Of a stretch of 64,000 nt of DNA, positions 1 to 7,166 are shown one piece after another (positions within the stretch are counted from its first letter, which is position 1; every line of letters starts with the position of its first letter). The stretch is from Allomuricauda sp. NBRC 101325. GTDB lineage: Bacteria > Bacteroidota > Bacteroidia > Flavobacteriales > Flavobacteriaceae. The stretch lies in NCBI RefSeq assembly GCF_030268205.1, contig NZ_BSQF01000004.1:1-64000 (forward strand). Reading direction: 5' to 3'. The position numbers and the translations under genes are program-made. Below the pieces are notes generated by a model, which saw only the letters and a program-made list of their open reading frames with translations, did no database searches and had not been told where the DNA came from.

Positions 1-62
1 CCATTGTCGAACTCCTTTAAAATCTTTGCGATCTGTGTTGGTGAAAATTTGCTCTTCCTCAT
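1..62 (-). CDS. IS3-family transposase OrfA, N-terminal fragment
   Basis: Reading from the ATG at 62 gives MRKSKFSPTQIAKILKEFDN and runs off the window start. This matches the usual opening of IS3-family OrfA proteins (M-K-S-K-F-T-x-x-Q-I-x-x-I-L-K-E), which form the helix-turn-helix part of the transposase and bind the element's ends. Only 20 codons are visible, so completeness and activity cannot be judged. OrfB would lie further to the left of the window. Confidence 0.6.
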   Translation of the reverse strand, partial: MRKSKFSPTQIAKILKEFDN

Positions 63-127
63 AATGCTGTTTAAAATTAAGATTATTATTCTACTTTTAA
101 ACAGTTCGGTTTTAAGGGTAGCTTACA
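1..127 (-). mobile_element. Right edge of an IS3-family-like insertion sequence (partial)
   Basis: The first 62 bases, read on the minus strand, encode the start of an IS3-type OrfA. The element would end near 127, where the minus strand begins TGTAAGCTACCC, a plausible terminal inverted repeat starting with TG as in IS3-family ends. It lies inside what looks like another coding sequence (128-246). The rest of the element is outside the window, so the other end and the target duplication cannot be seen. The family call rests on a short peptide and is moderately sure; the exact edge is inferred. Confidence 0.55.
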
Positions 128-246
128 CTTCCACCCGAAGCATTGTCATATCTATTCCTTATGGAAACGTCGTCAGAATCCCATGTGGCTTCACCCCATT
201 CAATGGAATGAATGGCGGATGTTTTAATTTTATCGGTTACTTTCAT
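128..246 (-). pseudogene. Small gene interrupted by the insertion sequence
   Basis: From an ATG at 246 the minus strand reads MKVTDKIKTSAIHSIEWGEA and continues with a hydrophilic, normal-looking composition (SIRNRYDNASGGS near the end) until it meets the putative IS edge at 127, after which the frame runs into IS sequence and stops at 112. This looks like the first 39 codons of a real gene cut by the insertion. No function is recognised. An alternative is that it is a chance frame. Confidence 0.35.
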
Positions 247-380
247 ATGTGATATTAGTATGTGGTTTGTGCAAGGTGAATAGGATATTGTCATATTTTA
301 AGGTGTCCAAGCGATAGAAACTCGAATTAGTATTCAGAAGTGGGGGTATACTATTACTTTTAGCCTTCTTATGCACCGTT

Positions 381-1250
381 TTATTTTATAAATTCCTTTA
401 ACTCAAAGTCAGTTTGCCCATTTTTAACTGTACAATTTTTTAAATTTTCAAGTAGAAAATTATTTTCACCATCCTCTCTTTGTGTTTTAGTCAATTTACA
501 TTGCAAAACATAATTCAATCGCATTTTTTGAACTGCATTTGGGTGGATTGCAACACAAAGTCCATAGCCACTTGACTGAACACTGGGATAAATTACGCCA
601 TCATATTTTCCGGAATTCACGAATAGTTCAGTGTACTTTGCCGATATTAAGTAATCGTGATTATTTCCATTTGCCACTTTTTTAGAAAATTCAACAGATA
701 AAAATTCTAACCATTTAATGGTATTTTCCTTTATGTCTTCTGGTACTTGTTCAAGAAATTTAAGGTATCTATCCTTTAAATTATTCAAATATGGATGTTC
801 ATGTTCTTTGGATGGGTCAATAATTGTTGCTAAAGAAATTGTGTCGTCAACTATCCAACTGCCGAAGGTTATTCTACTCCAACCTTCCAATATTTCTGAA
901 TTTCTCATTAATGTGGATACTTCAGTTGAACCAATGATACGTTCGTATTTCATTTGTTCTTCTGTTATTTCATCATCATCAGAGAATGTTGAACCATAAA
1001 ACATGGTATTATTTGGAGTGCTCGCTCTCATATAATTATGATTATATTCTGAGGGCTTAAATGATATTCTAGAAACTTTATTGAATTCAGGCTCTTCTTT
1101 ACTATTGTTAACTGCTCTTTCAATTCGTTTGTTTTTAGGCAAGTCAGTCAACATAATGCATATTTTACTGGTTTTGGTCAGCAAACTGTCCAATTGAGCA
1201 ATTGGATATTCTGCTAAATTTAGGTTCTTTATTTGGTCGATTATTTCCAT
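381..1250 (-). CDS. RES-domain family protein (toxin-like ADP-ribosyltransferase fold)
   Basis: A 289-residue protein with features of the RES family, named for conserved Arg, Glu and Ser. Visible matches are YMRASTPNNTMFYGS (Arg and the aromatic-Gly-Ser turn, about residues 73-87), a Glu in IIGSTEVSTLM (about 105-115) and YDGVIYPSVQSSGYGLCVAI (about 216-235, Ser). RES toxins act in the cytoplasm on NAD+ and are normally paired with an Xre/MbcA-type antitoxin. Here the gene is preceded by a decayed P-loop gene (10-bp overlap with its frame) and, 440 bp upstream, by a lone XRE regulator on the same strand. It is longer than typical RES toxins (about 150-230 residues), so it may belong to a non-toxin branch. 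Moderate confidence. Confidence 0.55.
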   Translation of the reverse strand: MEIIDQIKNLNLAEYPIAQLDSLLTKTSKICIMLTDLPKNKRIERAVNNSKEEPEFNKVSRISFKPSEYNHNYMRASTPNNTMFYGSTFSDDDEITEEQMKYERIIGSTEVSTLMRNSEILEGWSRITFGSWIVDDTISLATIIDPSKEHEHPYLNNLKDRYLKFLEQVPEDIKENTIKWLEFLSVEFSKKVANGNNHDYLISAKYTELFVNSGKYDGVIYPSVQSSGYGLCVAIHPNAVQKMRLNYVLQCKLTKTQREDGENNFLLENLKNCTVKNGQTDFELKEFIK

Positions 1251-1459
1251 TGTTGGATTTTAAACTGTCCTAATTTTGGAGAAGGCTTCAAAAGGGGTAA
1301 GGCTACAATTTCAGGATGAATTATATTAAATTCAATATTCACTGGCAGGCGGCCATATGAATGACTGCATAACTTTTCTATTAATAATTTCTGAAGAGTT
1401 GTTTTACCTGTTCGGTCATCTCCAATCAAAATGAAAAGCATTTTTGTTTTAATTGTCAT
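1241..1459 (-). pseudogene. P-loop kinase/NTPase gene with internal deletion or frameshift
   Basis: The first part is a clear P-loop opening: MLFILIGDDRTGKTTLQKLL, with Walker A GDDRTGKT, then a normal stretch up to about residue 45 (IIHPEI). After that the frame becomes proline- and lysine-rich and ends at 72 residues, far too short for a P-loop domain. In another frame the DNA just before the RES gene encodes SLTPFEAFSKIRTV followed by a stop, which looks like a natural C-terminus. I infer that the middle of the gene was lost. The ATG at 1459 is chosen over the one at 1483, which lies inside the palindrome at 1480-1540. Confidence 0.45.
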
Positions 1460-1479
1460 AGTTGTCTTTTTTAGCTGAC

Positions 1480-1540
1480 GCATAACTAGCTTATATCCCC
1501 AACTTTGCTAAGCAGACACAGCAAAAAGAGTAGGCTATGC
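1480..1540 (-). repeat. attC-like imperfect palindrome
   Basis: Arms GCATA (1480-1484) and TATGC (1536-1540) enclose a second stem AACTTTGCT (1501-1509) against AGCAAAAAG (1520-1528) with a 10-base loop. On the minus strand it ends in GTTATGC, close to the integron simple site GTTRRRY, and the next gene starts 21 bases further on. This is the arrangement of a cassette recombination site, but no integron integrase is in the window and one base departs from the consensus. Confidence 0.35.
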
Positions 1541-1687
1541 CCAGATTTTGCATTTGAATGCAACACATATTTGCTAGTATTCAATAAGTTTTTGGGGAGA
1601 GTATAAAAACTAAATGTAAGTAATTTCTAGAAAAGTAAAATACGAAAATCCGTAGGGAAATTACAACAGAAGATAAAGTTGAAGAAA

Positions 1688-1948
1688 TTATCTCCTACTT
1701 TTTTTAATCTTTAATTTGGGATTGATTTCCTCTAATTTTTGATAAAATTCAGAAAGTGGAATTTTGAAATATTTGCACAACTCAAAAATTGTACTGGAAG
1801 AGGGATCGTTGGTTGTAGTTTCTATTCTTCCGAGATGTATTCCGGTATCATCTTTGACATTTTGCTGAGTCAATCCCTCTTTGGCTCGAAGTTCTTTGAA
1901 GGCCAATGAAATAGCAGTAAGCAGCTCTTTGTCTTTTAATTTCTTCAT
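1688..1948 (-). CDS. XRE-family helix-turn-helix transcriptional regulator
   Basis: An 86-residue protein that is essentially one Cro/C1-type helix-turn-helix: LLTAISLAFKELRAKEGLTQ opens the domain (about residues 8-27), followed by the recognition region DDTGIHLGRIETTTNDPSSSTIFELCKYF and a short basic tail. It should bind DNA as a dimer. The ATG at 1948 is preferred because the 13 codons before it encode a hydrophobic, unconserved stretch. It stands alone on the minus strand upstream of the decayed P-loop gene and the RES-domain gene; it could be an antitoxin-like regulator of the latter but the 440-bp distance makes direct pairing doubtful. Confidence 0.8.
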   Translation of the reverse strand: MKKLKDKELLTAISLAFKELRAKEGLTQQNVKDDTGIHLGRIETTTNDPSSSTIFELCKYFKIPLSEFYQKLEEINPKLKIKKSRR

Positions 1949-2093
1949 GTTAGATTCAAAAAGAATCAGAAAAAAATCCAACACCAATCACATATATGTG
2001 ATTATTTTCCTATATTCGAACCATTCAACAAGAAATTGTTGATATTTTTGCGATTCTTCGTTTAGAACATATTTGAAGCTTTCGCTTGGAGTC

Positions 2094-2200
2094 TCAATCT
2101 GAAAACTGGTAATTTTTGCAACGAGACAATAAGCAGATTGCTCACGACCCGGGGCGTGGGCTCTCTTATCGTTGCACGGTATACCAGTACCTCAGATTGA
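2094..2200. repeat. Large imperfect inverted repeat (about 107 bp)
   Basis: Nested complementary arms are visible: CAATCTGA against TCAGATTG at the outer ends, then ACTGGTA against TACCAGT, then GCAACGA against TCGTTGC, and an inner GCTCACG against CGTGGGC around a GC-rich centre. Three or four ordered stems make chance unlikely. It could be a structured RNA, a REP-like element or the end structure of a hairpin-transposing element. No flanking gene explains it. Confidence 0.5.
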
Positions 2201-2660
2201 TAAGTTGAGTTCCGCGCCTTATTTTTGATGTTCGGTTTTTTCTTCAACTTTTTTCTTAGCGTTTGGTTTCTTTTAGTTTTTCGAGGTATCGCCCAACCAA
2301 TGGGTTATGGGAAACATTTGGCAACTTTTTTATGTAGGGTTCACACCGTGTTATTGTCCTGTTTTTGGGACATCACATTCGGTGTTCGATATCCTGTTTC
2401 GTAAAAAGCCAAAGAATCCCATTTGATTCTTGACTATGGTTATGGGATATACGCTGCACTTTTCGGTTTGTTATTATCCTTTTGTCCCATAACTGACGCA
2501 TTCACCTTGGGTTATCCGGCCCCATTTTAATTTCATAGTCCATTTCATTAAGGAATCCTTTCTCCAAGTGCCTTTTTCGCTTGGACAGGGTGGCCTTTGT
2601 CTTAACCTTGATGCTCTAGGTAAGTTACGGTTTTGTAGTGACTTGTGGGCAGTATGAAGT

Positions 2661-2700
2661 AAAAACCTCCAGACAGGGTAGTAGGTTCCCGGAGGTCTTT
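2661..2700. terminator. Hairpin with flanking A and T runs before SusC
   Basis: ACCTCC (2665-2670) pairs with GGAGGT (2691-2696) and an inner GGG pairs with CCC. On the minus strand the stem is followed by TTTTT, the form of an intrinsic terminator; on the plus strand it lies 39 bases before the SusC start and could also act in the leader. No minus-strand gene runs into it. Confidence 0.4.
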
Positions 2701-2738
2701 CAATTTACAGTTAATGATTATATAACTAACACAAAATT

Positions 2739-5700
2739 ATGAAGAAATTATCTTTTTACGTGGGCAAATTGCATTTGTCCTTGCTCTTTAATCTGTTGTC
2801 CTTATTGATTTCAGGGCAACTAATGGCCTTGGTGCCCATCCAAGCCAATGTCAGTGGTAAGGTGACCGATACCCAAGGCTTGCCCTTGGCAGGTGTCAAT
2901 ATTGTGGTGGAATCTACCAATAGGGGCACCATTTCCGATTTGGATGGCACCTTCAGGATCCAAGCCGGTCCTGCCGATGTCCTTGTATTTTCCATGGTGG
3001 GCTTTACATCCCTTGCCGTTCCAGTTGCTGGTCTGCAGGAGGTGATGGTGCAAATGGAAGAGGATGTGACCCAATTGGGGGAAGTGGTGCTCAACGCGGG
3101 TTACTATAAGGTATCCGAGCGTGAGCGGACCGGCAGTATAGCAAAGGTGTCCGCCGTGGATATCGAAAGGCAGCCCATTTCCAATCCCTTGGCCGCATTG
3201 CAAGGTAGGGTGGCAGGTGTCGATATCCACCAAAACTCGGGTATTGCCGGTGCCAATTTCTCCATTCAGATCAGAGGGCGGAACAGTATTCGCAGAGAAG
3301 GGAACGAACCCCTTTACATTGTGGACGGGGTACCCTTTTCCACCAGCAGCCTAGGGGAGCAACAGGCTTCGGCTTCCATTTTGCCAGGAGGTGCTGTCAG
3401 TCCCTTGAACATTCTCAATCCCACAGATATCGAGAGCATAGAGATCTTAAAGGATGCGGATGCCACGGCCATTTATGGCTCCCGTGGTGCCAATGGGGTG
3501 GTACTGATAACTACCAAGAAAGGGAAGGTAGGCCATACCCAGGTACAGTTCAATATCCTTTCAGGGCTTGGACAGGTCAACAATACCTTGGACTTGATGG
3601 GCACGTCGGAGTATGTGGCCATGCGCAGGGAAGCCTTTGCCAATGATGGCATCGACCCCATTCCCGCCAATGCCTATGACATCAATGGTACCTGGGACTT
3701 GGACAGGGAGACCGATTGGCAAAAGGTGTTGTTCGGGAAAACTGCATACCTGACCAATATACAGGGCTCCTTGTCGGGCGGTAGTGCCCAGACGCAATTT
3801 TTGGTCAGTGGCAATTACCATCGCCAGACCAATGTGCTTATAGGGGATTACCACAATGACAAGCTTTCCGCAATGGCAAACCTGAACCATAGGTCGGACA
3901 ATGACCGCTTAAGTTTTCAGTTATCCGCCAACTTCTCGTCCACACGAAACAATTTGCCTGCTGTGGACCTGGTGCTTGCAGGGACTTCCTTGCCGCCCAA
4001 TGCCCCCGAACTCTATGACGAGGACGGAAATATCAATTGGGAGAATAGGACATGGCTCAATCCCTTGGCAAACCTAGAGGGGACATACCGTTCCAAGGCC
4101 TCCAATTTGGTAGGGAACGCTCGTATGGGATACCGGTTACTGGAAGATTTGGAGGTGTCCGCCAATCTGGGCTATACGGAGACCCATATCAAGGAAATCA
4201 ACACATTGCCCTCCACGAGGTATGCCCCGCCCTTTGGTGACAACACCAATTTTTCATCCGCCAGGCACAATTTGGGACAGCGAACCTCGTGGGTCCTGGA
4301 GCCACAGTTGTCCTGGTCCCCCAAACTTGGGGACACCCGATTCAATGTACTGTTGGGGATGACATTTCAAGGTCAGGAGGATGCACGGGTATCGGAGTCG
4401 GCCAGTGCCTTTGCCACGAACAGCTTGATTGAGAACAGGGCGGCGGCATCGTTCCTCTCCATTATTGCGGATATCTATGAGGAGTACAGGTACCAGGCCG
4501 TATATAGCAGGCTCAACCTTAACCATAAGGGGAAGTATATCCTCAATTTGACTGGAAGGCGGGACGGTTCTTCCCGTTTCGGCCCCAGCAAACGGTTTTC
4601 CAATTTTGGGGCCGTTGGGGCCGCATGGGTTTTTTCCAATGAACATTTTGTGGCCAATGGGCTGCCCTGGCTAAGTTTTGGGAAACTCAGGGCCAGTTAT
4701 GGGACATCGGGGAACGACCAGATCGGAAACTACCAATACCTGGATACCTATTCCTTTGGTAGCAACCAATATAACAATGTGGTAGGGCTGTATCCGACCC
4801 GTTTGTTCAACCCTGATTTTAGTTGGGAATCCAACAAAAAGCTTGAGTTTGCCCTGGATCTTGGTCTTTTCAATGACCGTGTGATTCTCAATGGGGCTCA
4901 TTACCGTAATCGTTCCTCCAATCAATTGGTGGGTATTCCCCTGCCCGCCACAACCGGTTTTTCCAGTGTCAATGCCAATTTGGACGCCACGGTGGAGAAC
5001 ACCGGTTGGGAATTGGGGCTGCATACCATCAATGTTCGTTCGGATACATTCCAATGGTCCACCTCCCTGAACCTTACCTTTCCCAAGAACAAATTGGTGG
5101 CCTTCCCCGATCTTGAAGGCTCCACCTATGCCAATCAATATGTGATCGGACAGCCCTTGGGTATTACCAAGGTCTATCAAATGGAACGGGTCAACCCGGA
5201 AACGGGACTCTATGAATTCACAGATTTCAACGGGGATGGGAGTATCTCCAGTTTGGAGGACAAACAAGTGCTTCGTGACCTTTCCCCTAAATATTATGGT
5301 GGGCTGACCAATAATTTGGTGTACCGTAAGTTTTCCCTGGACATTTTTTTTCAGTTCACCAAGCAGTTGGGCTATAACCTTTGGGCCAGGGGAATCATGC
5401 CAGGGGACATGCTCAACCAACCTAGGGAAGTCCAGCAACGTTGGCAGACCATTGGGGATCAAGTGGATGTGCAACGTTATGCCACATCCAGCTCACAGGA
5501 GGCCAGAACGGACAATACGCTACATAGCCAAAGTGATGCGGCCATATCGGATGCTTCGTTCATTCGCCTAAGGAACCTGTCCATTTCCTATCAATTGTCC
5601 ACGAAACAGGATAATAGGGTCGGGTGCCTTTTGTTCCTAAGGGGACAAAACCTACTGACCATAACCAGGTACAATGGTTTAGATCCGGAAATCTTATCAA

Positions 5701-5756
5701 ATAGTACTGTTCCGGCCTTGAGGTTCATTACCCTGGGTACACAATTAACCTTTTAA
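2739..5756 (+). CDS. SusC/RagA-family TonB-linked outer membrane protein
   Basis: A 1005-residue outer-membrane transporter. It starts with a signal peptide (about 1-36), then a carboxypeptidase-regulatory-like domain opening with VSGKVTDTQGLPLAGVNIVV, then the plug with the SusC hallmarks LQGRVAGVDI, RGRNS, PLYIVDGVPF and DATAIYGSRGANGVVLITTK (about 150-260), and a long beta-barrel ending in phenylalanine. It imports an oligomeric nutrient with the SusD lipoprotein encoded 3 bases downstream, powered by TonB. The third gene of the operon is a secreted metalloprotease and no glycoside hydrolase is near, so peptide rather than sugar uptake is the more natural guess. It lacks an extra N-terminal STN domain, so anti-sigma signalling is unlikely. 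Confidence 0.95.
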   Translation: MKKLSFYVGKLHLSLLFNLLSLLISGQLMALVPIQANVSGKVTDTQGLPLAGVNIVVESTNRGTISDLDGTFRIQAGPADVLVFSMVGFTSLAVPVAGLQEVMVQMEEDVTQLGEVVLNAGYYKVSERERTGSIAKVSAVDIERQPISNPLAALQGRVAGVDIHQNSGIAGANFSIQIRGRNSIRREGNEPLYIVDGVPFSTSSLGEQQASASILPGGAVSPLNILNPTDIESIEILKDADATAIYGSRGANGVVLITTKKGKVGHTQVQFNILSGLGQVNNTLDLMGTSEYVAMRREAFANDGIDPIPANAYDINGTWDLDRETDWQKVLFGKTAYLTNIQGSLSGGSAQTQFLVSGNYHRQTNVLIGDYHNDKLSAMANLNHRSDNDRLSFQLSANFSSTRNNLPAVDLVLAGTSLPPNAPELYDEDGNINWENRTWLNPLANLEGTYRSKASNLVGNARMGYRLLEDLEVSANLGYTETHIKEINTLPSTRYAPPFGDNTNFSSARHNLGQRTSWVLEPQLSWSPKLGDTRFNVLLGMTFQGQEDARVSESASAFATNSLIENRAAASFLSIIADIYEEYRYQAVYSRLNLNHKGKYILNLTGRRDGSSRFGPSKRFSNFGAVGAAWVFSNEHFVANGLPWLSFGKLRASYGTSGNDQIGNYQYLDTYSFGSNQYNNVVGLYPTRLFNPDFSWESNKKLEFALDLGLFNDRVILNGAHYRNRSSNQLVGIPLPATTGFSSVNANLDATVENTGWELGLHTINVRSDTFQWSTSLNLTFPKNKLVAFPDLEGSTYANQYVIGQPLGITKVYQMERVNPETGLYEFTDFNGDGSISSLEDKQVLRDLSPKYYGGLTNNLVYRKFSLDIFFQFTKQLGYNLWARGIMPGDMLNQPREVQQRWQTIGDQVDVQRYATSSSQEARTDNTLHSQSDAAISDASFIRLRNLSISYQLSTKQDNRVGCLLFLRGQNLLTITRYNGLDPEILSNSTVPALRFITLGTQLTF

Positions 5757-5759
5757 AAA

Positions 5760-7166
5760 ATGACGATCATGAAACTAAGAAATCTTAAAAAAGTTAAGTC
5801 AATTCCCCAGATATGCACAAAATGTTTGCTACTGATAGTGCTGTTATGGGGCTGTGAGGATTTTGTTGAAGTCGATCTACCGAATAACCAATTGACGGGT
5901 GGACTGGTTTTTCAGAATCTATCCACCGTGGATGCCGCCTTGGCCAATATCTATGCGGAATTGAGGGAGGAATCTCCCTTGAAGGGCAATATAGATGGGA
6001 TGTCCTATCTATTGGGGCATTATGCGGATGAACTCGATCTTTATAATCCCAATTTATTGAATGTAGGACACTTCTATGAGAACAATGTATTGGCAACGGA
6101 TACCAACGTTGGGAATTGGTGGACTGATTCCTATACCTTGTTATATGCAGTCAATCGAATCATCGAGGGGGTCATGGCATCGGATTCTTTATTGGATGCC
6201 GATAGAGATCGTTTTTTGGGGGAGGCCTATTTTCTAAGGGCCCTGTTCCATTTCTATCTGTACCAGCTTTATGGTAAGGTACCCTTTGTGGATAGTTCCG
6301 ACTACGCAAGGAACTCCAATATACAGCGGGATGAAATTCCCTATGTCCATCAGCGGGTGGTGGAAGACCTTGAACGTGCGAAGGAACTATTGTCCATCGA
6401 AACAGGTGACAGATTGCGTCCCAATTATTGGGTGGCTGTCGCATTGCTAGCCCGTGCCCATCTCTATCAAGGGGAATGGGAACTGGCCGAGACAGAGGCC
6501 GTCGACCTGATCGCCCATGGAGGATATCCTTTGGCCATGGATGTCGGTGAGGTGTTTCTTGGGGACAGTCCAGAAACCTTATGGCAATTGGGGCCGATAT
6601 CGCAAGGTATCAATACCCGAGAGGCATTTACCTTCGTATTTGAGACAGCACCCCCACCTAATTCCGCGCTATCGCCCATGTTGGTGGCCGATTTTGAGGA
6701 GAATGATGCCCGATTCAGTGCCTGGGTGGGATCGGTCAATGATGGTGGGGATACGTGGTATTATCCCTATAAATACAAGGAAACGGCCCCAACGGCTCAA
6801 ACAGTGGAATATTCCATATTGTTGCGAATGGGAGAGGTATACCTGATAGCTGCGGAAGCATCCATACGGTTGGACAAGCTTTCAGAAGGGTTGTATTACC
6901 TCAATGCCCTTAGGTCCCGGGCAGGTTTGGCCCCATTGGCCGGGGGGAATAAGAACAGCTTGCTGGCCGCCGTTGAACACGAGCGTCGGGTTGAGCTTTT
7001 TTCAGAACAAGGGCATCGTTTTTTTGATCTCAAAAGAACAGGAAGGGCCACCGAAGTCCTAGGTCCCTTGAAGGGCAATTGGGAGCAGACCGATGTTATT
7101 CTGCCCATTCCCGAATCCGAACTTTTGTTGAACCCCGACCTAGGCCCTCAAAATGATGGTTATTGA
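5760..7166 (+). CDS. RagB/SusD-family nutrient-binding outer membrane lipoprotein
   Basis: A 468-residue surface lipoprotein. The N-terminus has a hydrophobic stretch ending in LLIVLLWGC, giving a lipid-modified Cys near residue 32. SusD features follow: the TPR-like region with YFLRALFHFYLYQLYGKVPF (about 157-176) and the C-terminal block ERRVELFSEQGHRFFDLKRTG (about 405-425) ending DVILPIPESELLLNPDLGPQ. It lies 3 bases after SusC and overlaps the next gene by 14 bases, so the three are one operon. It would cap the SusC barrel and bind the substrate. A second in-frame ATG nine bases in is an equally possible start. Confidence 0.93.
   Translation: MTIMKLRNLKKVKSIPQICTKCLLLIVLLWGCEDFVEVDLPNNQLTGGLVFQNLSTVDAALANIYAELREESPLKGNIDGMSYLLGHYADELDLYNPNLLNVGHFYENNVLATDTNVGNWWTDSYTLLYAVNRIIEGVMASDSLLDADRDRFLGEAYFLRALFHFYLYQLYGKVPFVDSSDYARNSNIQRDEIPYVHQRVVEDLERAKELLSIETGDRLRPNYWVAVALLARAHLYQGEWELAETEAVDLIAHGGYPLAMDVGEVFLGDSPETLWQLGPISQGINTREAFTFVFETAPPPNSALSPMLVADFEENDARFSAWVGSVNDGGDTWYYPYKYKETAPTAQTVEYSILLRMGEVYLIAAEASIRLDKLSEGLYYLNALRSRAGLAPLAGGNKNSLLAAVEHERRVELFSEQGHRFFDLKRTGRATEVLGPLKGNWEQTDVILPIPESELLLNPDLGPQNDGY

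Larger units (their letters stand above)
1949..2738. other. Long intergenic stretch upstream of the SusC operon
   Basis: About 790 bases with no convincing gene. It contains a large imperfect palindrome (2094-2200) and a hairpin close to the SusC start (2661-2700). The remainder is pyrimidine-rich on the plus strand and shows no coding character in any frame. Two short frames within it are not supported by composition. Confidence 0.5.

Noticed and set aside
4-252. 82-codon open frame on the plus strand at the window start
   Set aside because: It runs antisense to the IS3 OrfA start and the interrupted gene and has a biased, hydrophobic composition without similarity.
2062-2247. 61-codon frame within the large palindrome
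   Set aside because: It is explained by the inverted repeat and has no coding character.
5794-6444. Long antisense frames inside SusC, SusD and the hydroxylase genes
   Set aside because: All lie opposite or in other frames of well-supported genes and follow from their codon use.
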